A stretch of 9,202 nucleotides of DNA, from the NCBI RefSeq assembly GCF_937920075.1, contig NZ_CALETI010000101.1, positions 1-9,202 on the forward strand. Reading direction: 5' to 3'. Source of the DNA: an uncultured Agitococcus sp. GTDB taxonomy: Bacteria; Pseudomonadota; Gammaproteobacteria; Pseudomonadales; Moraxellaceae. Positions 1-6,840 of this stretch are shown in pieces; position 1 is the stretch's first letter; each line of letters starts with the position of its first letter. Below the pieces are notes generated by a model. That model was not told where the DNA came from. It did no database searches and saw only the letters and a program-made list of their open reading frames with translations. The position numbers and the translations under genes were made by a program.

Positions 1-23
1 AAAACAACCTAAATAAGTAGGTT
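1..23 (-). terminator. Possible intrinsic terminator of the OmpA lipoprotein gene
   Basis: Read on the minus strand, an AACCTA/TAGGTT stem (6-11 and 18-23) with a 6-base loop is followed by GTTTT at the window edge. It lies about 50 bases downstream of the lipoprotein stop codon. The stem is short and AT-rich, and the T-tract is cut off by the window edge, so this is a weak terminator call. Confidence 0.35.
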
Positions 24-45
24 TAGATAGATTTTTCATATACAG

Positions 46-80
46 TGTGTAACCCTTATTTTTTAGGTATTCGTTACACA
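46..80. repeat. 8-base inverted repeat spanning the lipoprotein stop codon
   Basis: TGTGTAAC (46-53) and GTTACACA (73-80) are perfect inverted copies separated by 19 bases. The separating bases contain a further CCT/AGG pairing. The right arm includes the stop codon of the minus-strand lipoprotein gene. It may form an mRNA 3'-end hairpin, but no T-run follows on the minus strand, so it is not a classic terminator. Confidence 0.3.
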
Positions 81-739
81 GACTCTGGCGGATTGATGGT
101 AATTTCAACACGACGATTTTGTGCACGGCCATTTTCAGTGGCATTATCAGCAATTGGCTCAGATTTACCTTTACCTACTGCACTAATACGACCACCATCC
201 ACACCTTGGCTAGATAAATATTGCGCAACAGAGTTAGCACGATCTTGAGACAATTTTTGGTTTAAATCATCTTTACCAACATTGTCTGTATGACCAGAAA
301 CAGTAATTGATGTTTTGTTATATTCTTTTAATACTAAAGCAACACTGTTTAAAGTATCAAAGAAGTCTGGCTTAATGGCACTTTGACCCGTTGGGAAAGT
401 AATGTTGCCTGGCATAATTAACTCAATAGAGCCATCAGCATTTTTCTTAACACCAACACCTGTGCTTTGTAATTTTTCACGGAGTTTCTTTTCTTGGGCA
501 TCCATGTATGCACCAACCCCACCGCCAACAACACCACCAATCGCTGCGCCTTTTAAAGCACGCTCACGACGATCTTTTTTGTTATCGCCTGTTGCCGCAC
601 CTACAGCAGCACCCGATAAAGCACCGATTGCTGCACCCCAAGCTGCTTTACTTGCTTGTTTGTCACCCGTATATGGATTAGTTGTACAACCTGTCACTGC
701 AACACTAGCAGCTAACGCTGCAACAGCCAATGAACGCAT
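74..739 (-). CDS. OmpA-family outer-membrane lipoprotein with glycine zipper (YiaD-like)
   Basis: Predicted 221-residue lipoprotein that anchors the outer membrane to peptidoglycan. Residues 1-17 are a short basic then hydrophobic signal. The lipobox ends VTGC, putting the lipidated cysteine at C18; the next residue is Thr, which fits outer-membrane sorting. Residues 34-78 are Gly/Ala-rich and form a glycine-zipper segment with a charged break around residues 52-60. Residues about 105-215 are an OmpA C-terminal domain. SGHTDNVG supplies D152 and LSQDRANSV supplies R167, 15 residues apart like the pair that binds diaminopimelate in OmpA domains. The ATG at 739 is chosen because GGAG lies 6 bases before it; an in-frame ATG at 760 would add seven residues and has no such site. 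The order lipobox, glycine zipper, OmpA domain matches E. coli YiaD-type proteins. The family is secure, the individual gene name is not. Confidence 0.93.
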   Translation of the reverse strand: MRSLAVAALAASVAVTGCTTNPYTGDKQASKAAWGAAIGALSGAAVGAATGDNKKDRRERALKGAAIGGVVGGGVGAYMDAQEKKLREKLQSTGVGVKKNADGSIELIMPGNITFPTGQSAIKPDFFDTLNSVALVLKEYNKTSITVSGHTDNVGKDDLNQKLSQDRANSVAQYLSSQGVDGGRISAVGKGKSEPIADNATENGRAQNRRVEITINPPESV

Positions 740-744
740 AATTT

Positions 745-749
745 TCTCC
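745..749 (-). promoter_or_regulatory. Ribosome binding site that fixes the lipoprotein start
   Basis: GGAGA on the minus strand ends 5 bases before the ATG at 739. This favours that start over the in-frame ATG at 760, and it puts the lipobox cysteine at residue 18, a normal signal length. Confidence 0.7.
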
Positions 750-777
750 AATTTTAACATTTTAAGGTTGGCTATTT

Positions 778-806
778 ATTATAGTCTTTTTTGACAACAA
801 AACAGC
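778..806 (-). promoter_or_regulatory. Sigma-70-type promoter of the OmpA lipoprotein gene
   Basis: The minus strand carries a perfect TATAAT at 783-778. A poor -35 candidate, GCTGTT, lies 17 bases upstream at 806-801. Transcription would start near 771, giving a leader of about 30 bases before the ATG at 739. The -10 element is strong and the -35 weak. Confidence 0.55.
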
Positions 807-932
807 TAACTTCCGATATACAATCACATTTACATGATAGATAAAGCATTTGTAACAGATTATTACTTAATATTTAATTATTTTTTGTTACAAATTAGGT
901 GGCTTTTTACTTTTAAACAATAAAAAGACTAT
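781..932. repeat. 11-base inverted repeat in the divergent promoter region
   Basis: ATAGTCTTTTT at 781-791 recurs as its exact reverse complement AAAAAGACTAT at 922-932. The minus-strand copy runs into the TATAAT of the lipoprotein promoter. The plus-strand copy faces the DAHP synthase gene and runs into TATTTT, which could be a weak second -10 with TTTACT 18 bases upstream at 906-911. Either a shared site or duplicated promoter sequence would explain it; chance is possible because it is T-rich. Confidence 0.4.
848..895. repeat. 9-base inverted repeat, possible operator or cruciform
   Basis: ATTTGTAAC (848-856) and GTTACAAAT (887-895) are perfect inverted copies around 30 bases made almost only of A and T. 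The element sits in the middle of the divergent gap, upstream of both genes. No known operator consensus fits well. Confidence 0.35.
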
Positions 933-956
933 TTTTTGTGGTTATTTATTCATGTT

Positions 957-1006
957 TTTTAACAAATCTTTGCTACAATCGAATGCTCTATCGGATTTTA
1001 ACAAAT
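957..1006 (+). repeat. 11-base direct repeat flanking the DAHP synthase promoter
   Basis: TTTTAACAAAT occurs at 957-967 and again at 996-1006, 39 bases apart. The first copy is just upstream of the extended -10 element; the second overlaps the first two bases of the start codon. The placement would suit a regulator that brackets the promoter, but this is inference from position alone. Confidence 0.4.
971..979 (+). promoter_or_regulatory. Extended -10 promoter of the DAHP synthase gene
   Basis: TGCTACAAT is an extended -10 element: a TG one base before a hexamer matching TATAAT at 5 of 6 positions. No good -35 hexamer sits at the usual distance, as extended -10 promoters allow. The predicted transcript starts near 986, about 20 bases before the ATG. 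The leader is too short for an attenuator or leader peptide, so control would have to be by a protein or by allostery. Confidence 0.5.
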
Positions 1007-2093
1007 GGCATTTAATATGACTATTGAGATGCAAATAGAAGACGTCAATGTACGCTCTACAGAAATTTTAATTACTCCCGCAGCATTAAAAGCGGATATT
1101 CCTTTATCTGATGTCGCTGCAAAAACCGTTGTTGAAGGTCGCCAAACTATTCGTAATATTTTAGATGGCAAAGATCATCGTTTATTTTTAGTGGTTGGCC
1201 CTTGCTCTATTCATGATACCAATGCTGCCAAAGAATACGCACAACGCTTAAAAGTCTTATCAGAAAAGGTCAAAGATACCTTATATTTAGTGATGCGCGT
1301 TTATTTTGAAAAACCACGCACTACGGTAGGTTGGAAAGGTTTAATTAATGACCCAGACATGAATGACTCTTTCGACATTCAAAAAGGCCTACATATTGGT
1401 CGCCAATTATTACTTGATTTGAATGAGATGGGTTTACCTTGTGCTACAGAAGCCTTAGACCCCATGTCACCACAATATATGCACGATTTAATTTCTTGGT
1501 CAGCCATTGGTGCACGTACCACAGAATCACAAACACATCGTGAAATGTCTAGTGGTTTGTCTTCGCCTGTAGGCTTTAAAAATGGTACAGATGGCGGCTT
1601 AAAAGTAGCCATTAATGCTTTATTAAGTGTGCAAAATCCACATAGTTTTTTAGGCATTAATAGTCAAGGCCAAGTGGCTATTATTAACACTACAGGCAAC
1701 GCTTACGGTCATGTTGTGTTACGCGGTGGTGATGGCAAACCTAATTATGACTCAGTATCGGTAACTTTAGCTGAGCAAGAATTAGCAAAATCTAAAATCG
1801 CCCCTAATATTATGGTTGATTGTAGTCATGCTAATTCCAATAAAAAACCAGAGTTACAACCTTTAGTCATGGATAATGTCAGCAATCAGATTTTAGAAGG
1901 CAACAAATCTATTGTCGGGTTGATGATTGAAAGCCATTTGAAGTTTGGTCGCCAAGATATTCCTGCTGATTTATCGCAATTAGAATACGGCAAGTCGGTG
2001 ACTGATGGCTGTATCAGTTGGGATACCACTGAAGAAGCTATATTGAAGATGCATGACAAGTTAAAAGAAATTTTACCTAAACGTCGTGCTTAA
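1005..2093 (+). CDS. aroF: 3-deoxy-7-phosphoheptulonate (DAHP) synthase, class I, AroF-like
   Basis: Condenses phosphoenolpyruvate with erythrose 4-phosphate to DAHP, the first step of the shikimate pathway, in the cytosol. The 362-residue length suits the AroF/G/H family of about 350. Visible motifs are GPCSIHD (65-71), RVYFEKPRTTVGWKG (98-112), SAIGARTTESQTHRE (166-180), GFKNGTDGG (190-198) and VDCSHANSNK (271-280). By position against E. coli AroG, the metal ligands are C67, H275, E309 and D334. The stretches LISWSAIGARTTESQTHRE, VDCSHANSNK and VTDGCISW read more like tyrosine-sensitive AroF than phenylalanine-sensitive AroG, so feedback by tyrosine is a guess. No strong Shine-Dalgarno precedes the ATG at 1005, and ATGs at 1017 and 1029 are possible alternatives. 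It has its own promoter and terminator, so it looks monocistronic. Confidence 0.95.
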   Translation: MAFNMTIEMQIEDVNVRSTEILITPAALKADIPLSDVAAKTVVEGRQTIRNILDGKDHRLFLVVGPCSIHDTNAAKEYAQRLKVLSEKVKDTLYLVMRVYFEKPRTTVGWKGLINDPDMNDSFDIQKGLHIGRQLLLDLNEMGLPCATEALDPMSPQYMHDLISWSAIGARTTESQTHREMSSGLSSPVGFKNGTDGGLKVAINALLSVQNPHSFLGINSQGQVAIINTTGNAYGHVVLRGGDGKPNYDSVSVTLAEQELAKSKIAPNIMVDCSHANSNKKPELQPLVMDNVSNQILEGNKSIVGLMIESHLKFGRQDIPADLSQLEYGKSVTDGCISWDTTEEAILKMHDKLKEILPKRRA

Positions 2094-2100
2094 ATAGATG

Positions 2101-2125
2101 GGGCAGACAATCTGCCCTTTTCTTT
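2101..2125 (+). terminator. Rho-independent terminator of the DAHP synthase gene
   Basis: GGGCAGA and TCTGCCC form a perfect 7-base, GC-rich stem with a CAA loop, followed at once by TTTTCTTT. It begins 7 bases after the stop codon. The following gene starts 17 bases further on, so any readthrough would feed the DUF481 gene. Confidence 0.9.
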
Positions 2126-2141
2126 GATGGTGATTTAATTT

Positions 2142-2867
2142 ATGCACTCTACTCTTGTAAAACTCTTAACTAGTCTGCTGAGTATTACTTCCTTTTATTC
2201 GTATGCCGACGATGCTGACAATAACAATTTATGGAAAGGCAATATTGACGTAGGTTATATTAGTAGCATGGGATCGACCAGTGGCAGTAAAGAAACTTTT
2301 AGAGGTAAAACTTCTGCAAGCTACAATGGCACATATTGGGTACAAACCGTGAGTGCCGAAGGCATTAGTGTCCGTGACGAAGTACCAGCAACTAATGATA
2401 CTGAGCGTTATTTAGCCAGTTATAAAGCCCGACATTTTTTTGGTGAGCGTAACTTTTTTACTTTACGCACTCAATGGGAAAAAGACTTATTAAGTAGCTC
2501 AGAGTATCAGGCTTTTGTGTCTTTAGGTTTGGGAAAAGAAATCATTAAAACCGAAAAGCACTTTTTTAAAGTTGAAGCTGGGCCTGGTGCTAGACACAGC
2601 GAAAAACGTTTTGCTCCCGCCAAAGATGAAGCAATTGCCTTGTTAAGTCTTGATTATGATTGGAAAATTACACCAAATACCAAATTTTTACATAAAAGTA
2701 CGGTTGAAGCAGGCGAAGATAACACCATTTCACGGATGCAAAATCAGCTTAAACAAAATATCACCAAAGTGATTGCATTAACGATTAATCACGATTACAA
2801 ACACGATGATGGCGATAAAAATACGCGAGAAGGCGTGTTTAGTTTAGGCCTTAATTATCAATTTTAA
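2142..2867 (+). CDS. DUF481-family outer-membrane beta-barrel protein (YdiY-like)
   Basis: A 241-residue predicted outer-membrane protein of unknown function. Residues 1-22 form a signal peptide with likely cleavage after SYA, before DDADNNN. The rest alternates polar and hydrophobic residues in barrel-like strands, such as WKGNIDVGYISSMG near residue 31. It ends in GLNYQF, and a C-terminal Phe is the usual recognition mark for the BAM insertion machinery. The pattern of repeated W-x-G/Y strands and charged turns (ERNFFTLRTQWEKDLLSS) fits the DUF481 family, which includes E. coli YdiY. A GGTGAT about 7 bases before the ATG is a weak ribosome site. Its stop lies 2 bases before the aat start, so the two are probably co-transcribed, although no shared role is evident. 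Assignment is by overall pattern and not by a catalytic motif. Confidence 0.75.
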   Translation: MHSTLVKLLTSLLSITSFYSYADDADNNNLWKGNIDVGYISSMGSTSGSKETFRGKTSASYNGTYWVQTVSAEGISVRDEVPATNDTERYLASYKARHFFGERNFFTLRTQWEKDLLSSSEYQAFVSLGLGKEIIKTEKHFFKVEAGPGARHSEKRFAPAKDEAIALLSLDYDWKITPNTKFLHKSTVEAGEDNTISRMQNQLKQNITKVIALTINHDYKHDDGDKNTREGVFSLGLNYQF

Positions 2868-2869
2868 TT

Positions 2870-3616
2870 ATGCCAGTTTTTTTACCCCCACATAGCCAAC
2901 AGTTTCCTGACATTCGTTATGCTGACGAATCGGGTTTGTTGGCTTATGGCGGTGATCTCACACCAGAAACCTTATTGCTTGCCTATCAATCAGGCGTATT
3001 TCCTTGGTATAACGAAAGTGATGTTAAATCATTATTACCTTGGTGTAACACTCCTGCATTATGGTGGAGTCCAGACCCACGCTGTGTGATTAATCCTCAA
3101 CTTTATCAAGCCTCACACTCCCTGAAAAAAACTTTAAAGAGTGAAAAATATAGCATTACTGTTGATCGTTGTTTTGCAGAAGTTATTCGTCGTTGTGCTG
3201 CACCACGAACTTATGCGAATGAAACATGGATTAACCAAAAAATTATTGCTAGTTATAGCAAATTACATCAAATGGGTGTTGCTCACTCCATAGAAACATG
3301 GAATCAACAAGGAGAATTAGTGGGTGGTTTATATGGTATTAATTTAGGAAAACTCTTTTTTGGCGAATCTATGTTTAGTACAGCCACAGATGCTTCAAAA
3401 GTTGCTTTTGCCTTTTTGATGTTTATTTGTGCTAAGTGGCAATTTCCGATTGTTGATTGTCAATTACCAAATGATCATTTATTAAGCTTAGGTGCTTATA
3501 CCATACCTAGAACTGAATTTTTAAGCATACTGACAGATTATAAAGACCTTGAAAAACCTAATTGGCAAGTACTTCAGAACGTAGTACATTCAACTAAAGA
3601 AATTACTCTTGTTTAA
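2870..3616 (+). CDS. aat: Leucyl/phenylalanyl-tRNA--protein transferase
   Basis: Moves Leu or Phe from aminoacyl-tRNA to proteins that begin with Arg or Lys, creating an N-degron recognised by ClpS and degraded by ClpAP. At 248 residues it is slightly longer than E. coli Aat (234). Family landmarks are ESGLLAYGGDLTPETLLLAY (20-39), GVFPWY (42-47), WWSPDPR (65-71), GGLYGINLGKLFFGESMFS (152-170) and DCQLPNDHLLSLGA (196-209). The catalytic-site residues E156, D186 and Q188 of the E. coli enzyme align with E166, D196 and Q198, all offset by ten. The start is 2 bases after the DUF481 stop, with no obvious Shine-Dalgarno, which suggests translational coupling. The partner enzyme Bpt follows on the same strand. 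Confidence 0.97.
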   Translation: MPVFLPPHSQQFPDIRYADESGLLAYGGDLTPETLLLAYQSGVFPWYNESDVKSLLPWCNTPALWWSPDPRCVINPQLYQASHSLKKTLKSEKYSITVDRCFAEVIRRCAAPRTYANETWINQKIIASYSKLHQMGVAHSIETWNQQGELVGGLYGINLGKLFFGESMFSTATDASKVAFAFLMFICAKWQFPIVDCQLPNDHLLSLGAYTIPRTEFLSILTDYKDLEKPNWQVLQNVVHSTKEITLV

Positions 3617-3634
3617 TTCATTTAAAATAATAAA

Positions 3635-3662
3635 TTGACTAAAATAATAAAAAACTTATTAC
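3635..3662 (+). promoter_or_regulatory. Candidate promoter upstream of bpt
   Basis: In the 67 AT-rich bases between aat and bpt, TTGACT (3635-3640) and TATTAC (3657-3662) are spaced by 16 bases. The -35 matches consensus at 5 of 6 positions and the -10 at 4 of 6. The start point would be near 3669, leaving a very short leader that overlaps the GGGGG run 10 bases before the ATG. It would allow bpt to be expressed apart from aat. Confidence 0.35.
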
Positions 3663-3683
3663 AAACTTGGGGGCTTCGCAATT

Positions 3684-4397
3684 ATGACCGCTTCTGGTTT
3701 AAAATTTTTTACTACCCCTCCTCATGCCTGTAGCTATTTAGATAATAAACAAGCAATTACTTTATTTGCTGACCCCGAAGCAGTCATGAGCAATCCTCTT
3801 TATAACCAATTATCAAGTTATGGGTTTAGACGTAGTGGAAACTATATCTATAAGCCACAATGCTTACAGTGCCAAGCGTGCATTTCTGTACGAATTCCCG
3901 TACATCACTTCGAGCAAAATCGACAACAAAAACGTGTTTGGCACAAAAACCAAGATTTAAGAGTACATCGTATTAAAGCAGGTTATTATCAACATCATTA
4001 TGACTTATATGCTCACTATATTCGCTCTCGACATAGTGACGGCGATATGTACCCACCTTCGGTCGCTCAATATTTATCTTTTTTGTTTTCAGATTGGAGC
4101 GATACCCATTTATATGAATTTTGGCTAGAGGATCGTTTAGTCGCTGTTGCTACTTGTGATACGCTAAAAAATGGTTTATCTGCTGTTTATACGTTTTACG
4201 ATGCGCGTTTAGAAAAACGCAGCATTGGAACATATGCTATTTTATGGCAAATCGAACATATCAAACAAATCGGCTTAGATTATTTATACTTAGGCTATTG
4301 GGTTGATGGTAGTCCTAAAATGGCTTACAAAAAAAACTTCTTCCCTTTAGAAGCCCTTATTGACCAAGTATGGCGACCATTACCTAATGATAAATAA
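3684..4397 (+). CDS. bpt: Aspartate/glutamate leucyltransferase (bacterial ATE-like)
   Basis: Transfers leucine from Leu-tRNA to proteins that begin with Asp or Glu, feeding them into the bacterial N-end rule together with Aat. The 237-residue length is typical. The N-terminal ATE domain is recognisable from CSYLDNKQAITLFADPE (16-32) and GFRRSGNYIYKPQC, with a cysteine cluster at C16, C60, C63 and C66. The C-terminal domain has YTFYDARLEKRSIGTYAILWQI (169-190) and YLYLGYWVDGSPKMAYK (200-216), hallmarks of the R-transferase family and its GNAT-like fold. A GGGGG run lies 10 bases before the ATG. In several gammaproteobacteria aat-bpt is followed by infA; here a membrane-protein gene overlaps the 3' end instead. 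Confidence 0.95.
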   Translation: MTASGLKFFTTPPHACSYLDNKQAITLFADPEAVMSNPLYNQLSSYGFRRSGNYIYKPQCLQCQACISVRIPVHHFEQNRQQKRVWHKNQDLRVHRIKAGYYQHHYDLYAHYIRSRHSDGDMYPPSVAQYLSFLFSDWSDTHLYEFWLEDRLVAVATCDTLKNGLSAVYTFYDARLEKRSIGTYAILWQIEHIKQIGLDYLYLGYWVDGSPKMAYKKNFFPLEALIDQVWRPLPNDK

Positions 4398-5622
4398 TGA
4401 CATTTTACAAATTTTAGCAACGGCTTTTGGTTTAGGTTTATTGGTTGGCTTACAACGTGAAAAGGCCGAATCTGCTCTTGCGGGTATTCGGACTTTTCCG
4501 TTAATTAGTCTAATGGGTGCAATGACAGGCTTAGTTGCCCAACATTTTGGTGGGTGGATTTTAGCTTCTGGTTTTATTACTTTAGCGATTGTCATTTTAA
4601 GTGCCAAATTTGCACTTTTTAAAAGTAATCAAGACTTGGGTATTACCACCGAAGTAGCTGCTTTATTAATGTATATCGTTGGTGCATATCTAACGTTTGG
4701 TGACGCAACAATTGCCATTGTTGTTGGAGCATTAACTGCTGTTTTGCTACAAATGAAAGACGTGTTACACGACTTTGTTCGCAAAATGGGTGAACGCGAT
4801 ATTTTGGCTATTATGCGTTTTGTTGCCATTGCCTTAGTGATTTTGCCTATTTTACCCAATCAGAACTATGGCCCATTTCATGTGTTAAATCCATACGATA
4901 TTTGGCGCATGGTGGTATTAATTGTGGCAATTAGTCTGATGGGTTACGCTGCTTATAAGGTATTTAAAGATAAAGCAGGCACGTTATTGGCTGGTATTTT
5001 AGGGGGATTAATTTCGAGCACAGCCACTACCGTTTCTTATGCACGTAATACTAAAACTCTCCCCGAAACCAGCTCCTTAGCAGCCATTGCCATTATGTTG
5101 GCATCGACGGTATCTGTAATTCGTGTCACCCTCGCGTTTATGGTCGTTTCACCATCAGCAACGAGTGTCATTGCCCCACCCTTATTAACCTTATTTGCCA
5201 TTATGGTTGTTATTTGTGTGGTTTTATATTTTAGTCGTAGTGGCGAAACCCATACCATGCCAGAACCTGATAATCCTGCTGAGCTAACTAGTGCGATTGT
5301 ATTTGGCTTGCTGTATGGTGGAATTATCTTTGCCGTTGCAGCCGCAAAAGAAATGTTTGGACAACAAAGTTTATATTTAATTGCGATGATTTCTGGCTTA
5401 ACTGATGTTGATGCGATCACATTATCAACAGGTCGTTTGGTTGAAGGCCAACGTTTAGAAGCTCATACAGGTTGGCAATTGGTCATGATTGCTATTATGG
5501 CCAATTTGGTTTTTAAATGGGGAGCCATTGCCGTATTGGGAAATAAAGCACTACTTAAAAAACTCACCGTTATTTTTGGTGCAGCATTTATGGTTGGTTT
5601 AGGGATTTTGGCTGGGTGGTAA
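4387..5622 (+). CDS. MgtC/SapB-DUF4010 family inner-membrane protein
   Basis: A 411-residue polytopic membrane protein of unknown function. Residues about 8-130 form an MgtC/SapB-like domain with GLLVGLQRE (17-25), GIRTFPLISLMGA (33-45) and TTEVAALLMYIVGAYL (87-102). The following DUF4010 region has NPYDIWRMVVLIVAISLMGY (168-187), GGLISSTATTVSYARN (206-221) and GLTDVDAIT (337-345). About a dozen hydrophobic segments are spread along it. The ATG at 4387 matches the usual family N-terminus and overlaps bpt by 11 bases; an in-frame TTG at 4360 would extend it by nine residues inside bpt and is less likely. No clear Shine-Dalgarno is seen, so coupling to bpt translation is plausible. MgtC domains have been linked to Mg2+ limitation and virulence in other bacteria, but nothing here shows a substrate. 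Confidence 0.88.
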   Translation: MINNDILQILATAFGLGLLVGLQREKAESALAGIRTFPLISLMGAMTGLVAQHFGGWILASGFITLAIVILSAKFALFKSNQDLGITTEVAALLMYIVGAYLTFGDATIAIVVGALTAVLLQMKDVLHDFVRKMGERDILAIMRFVAIALVILPILPNQNYGPFHVLNPYDIWRMVVLIVAISLMGYAAYKVFKDKAGTLLAGILGGLISSTATTVSYARNTKTLPETSSLAAIAIMLASTVSVIRVTLAFMVVSPSATSVIAPPLLTLFAIMVVICVVLYFSRSGETHTMPEPDNPAELTSAIVFGLLYGGIIFAVAAAKEMFGQQSLYLIAMISGLTDVDAITLSTGRLVEGQRLEAHTGWQLVMIAIMANLVFKWGAIAVLGNKALLKKLTVIFGAAFMVGLGILAGW

Positions 5623-5642
5623 ATCCAGCCTAAGACTATTTT
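5610..5642 (+). terminator. Weak terminator-like hairpin overlapping the MgtC/DUF4010 stop codon
   Basis: GGCTGG (5610-5615) and CCAGCC (5625-5630) make a 6-base GC-rich stem whose loop holds the TAA stop codon. TAAGACTATTTT follows, a poor and displaced T-tract. Convergent genes on either side need termination within about 40 bases. No matching T-run exists for the minus-strand gene. Confidence 0.35.
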
Positions 5643-5661
5643 AGTGAAGTGCGTAAGCCTT
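5641..5661. repeat. Diverged partial copy of the repeat found at 6856-6876
   Basis: These 21 bases match 6856-6876 at 17 positions in the same orientation, and all four differences are transitions. This copy starts at TTAGTGAA and lacks the left arm of the longer inverted repeat. It lies 2 bases beyond the stop codon of the minus-strand hydroxylase gene, so the two copies bracket that gene. Confidence 0.5.
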
Positions 5662-5663
5662 GT

Positions 5664-6812
5664 TTACTCTTCTTGCTTTTCCACTGCCTTTTCTGGTCGC
5701 CAAACAAACGGAAAGCGAAACTGCTTCCAAAAGCCATTAGGCACATAATCCCCCAACACACCATACTCAGATGGCCACGGTTTATCTGATTTGACTGCCG
5801 TGCCAAATAAATGATCAAGAAAAGCAAAATGTGCTGCATAGTTACGATCAAGTGCTTCTGCATCTTGTGAATGGTGCCAATGATGAAAATTGGGAGTGAC
5901 AATCAGATATTTTAATGGGCCAAGATTGACGCGCACATTGGCATGATTAAAGACGGCTTGAAAACCGACAATAATAATATAGGCATCAATCACATCTTTG
6001 GAAAAACCTAAAATAAACACAGGCGCAAGCACCAAAACACGTGTCGCCAATAGCTCAAGAATATGCTGACGCGAACCTGCCAGCCAATCCATGCTTTTTA
6101 CACTATGATGCACAGCATGTAATCGCCACAACAGAGGAACTTCGTGATAAGCACGATGTGTCCAATACTGCACTAAATCGGCTACCAAGATAATTAAAAA
6201 CAAAGCTATCCAAAACGGTAAACCTTGTATCCAACCCTGAATACCATCTTTTACTGCCCAACCAAACATTCCTTGTAATGCATGATTGGTAATTAATAAC
6301 ACCAAACCAACAGCCAAATGATTGACCATAAAATGTGTTAAATCTGTTTGCCACTCTGGTCTAAATACTGCTTGTTGACGATGTGGAAATAACTTCTCAA
6401 TAAAAATAAAAATCACTGTCGATTTTAACAAATCAAGAATCAGCCAATCTAAACCAATATAAGGGGTATTATCGGCAAAATCACCAACAGGCACACGATG
6501 ACCACCCATCATAGCTGCTAAGGTAATTAAGAAAAAGGCGCTGCCTGACAACCAACGAGCACGATCAAGAATGATATTAAATAAGGCAATACCGCCACCA
6601 TTCATCAAACTCCAAAACAGGATTTGTCGTAATACATCAACATCGTAAAGTTTACGTAATTCGGGAGTAGTCAAGTAGGCAGGAAAGTGGAAGGCTAAAA
6701 CGCCCAATAAGGACAAAATAGCCAACCCTAAAGCAATCACTCCAGAGACAACGCCAACACCACGTGGCATATGACCACTACTTTCAGAAAGCTGGTTAAG
6801 TTTTTTAAACAT
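5664..6812 (-). CDS. Fatty acid hydroxylase / sterol desaturase superfamily membrane protein
   Basis: A 382-residue inner-membrane protein of the di-iron hydroxylase superfamily, which oxidises lipid C-H bonds using O2. The histidine clusters are HRAYH (219-223), LHAVHH (231-236), FNH (H290) and NFHHWHH (308-314); with D316 just after the last, they form the expected metal-binding set. Hydrophobic segments near residues 20-43, 64-82, 93-103, 120-138, 165-177 and 201-215 precede the first cluster, and another lies at about 260-285. The ATG at 6812 is preferred because AGGGAG sits 8 bases upstream; the in-frame GTG at 6821 overlaps that ribosome site. The substrate cannot be read from sequence: bacterial members act on sterols, carotenoids, ether lipids or fatty acids. 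It lies downstream of tyrA-aroA on the same strand, but the two are separated by a 38-base inverted repeat. Confidence 0.9.
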   Translation of the reverse strand: MFKKLNQLSESSGHMPRGVGVVSGVIALGLAILSLLGVLAFHFPAYLTTPELRKLYDVDVLRQILFWSLMNGGGIALFNIILDRARWLSGSAFFLITLAAMMGGHRVPVGDFADNTPYIGLDWLILDLLKSTVIFIFIEKLFPHRQQAVFRPEWQTDLTHFMVNHLAVGLVLLITNHALQGMFGWAVKDGIQGWIQGLPFWIALFLIILVADLVQYWTHRAYHEVPLLWRLHAVHHSVKSMDWLAGSRQHILELLATRVLVLAPVFILGFSKDVIDAYIIIVGFQAVFNHANVRVNLGPLKYLIVTPNFHHWHHSQDAEALDRNYAAHFAFLDHLFGTAVKSDKPWPSEYGVLGDYVPNGFWKQFRFPFVWRPEKAVEKQEE

Positions 6813-6820
6813 TGTTGGCA

Positions 6821-6826
6821 CTCCCT
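6821..6826 (-). promoter_or_regulatory. Ribosome binding site that fixes the hydroxylase start
   Basis: AGGGAG on the minus strand lies 8 bases before the ATG at 6812. The GTG at 6821 shares its first base with the end of this site and so could not use it. Confidence 0.75.
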
Positions 6827-6840
6827 GTGATGATTACGCT

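Noticed and set aside
402..794. 130-codon open frame on the plus strand
   Set aside because: It is antisense to the OmpA lipoprotein gene; its Pro/Ala-rich translation is the mirror of the Gly/Ala zipper codons, and it has no recognisable domain.
820..900. Possible TyrR-type boxes (TGTAAA-N6-TTTACA) upstream of the DAHP synthase gene
   Set aside because: TGTAAC at 851 and TTAC at 863 come close, but the G and C essential to the box are one base off in spacing and the right half does not match. TyrR control is not supported.
4360..4386. Upstream TTG start for the MgtC/DUF4010 protein
   Set aside because: It would add nine charged or polar residues encoded entirely inside bpt; the ATG at 4387 gives the usual family N-terminus.
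5037..5420. 127-codon open frame on the minus strand
   Set aside because: It lies wholly inside and antisense to the MgtC/DUF4010 gene, whose family motifs are unambiguous in the other strand.
5636..5902. 88-codon minus-strand frame at the end of the hydroxylase gene
   Set aside because: It overlaps the hydroxylase C-terminus in another frame, has no ribosome site and no family features. The hydroxylase frame runs unbroken to its own stop.
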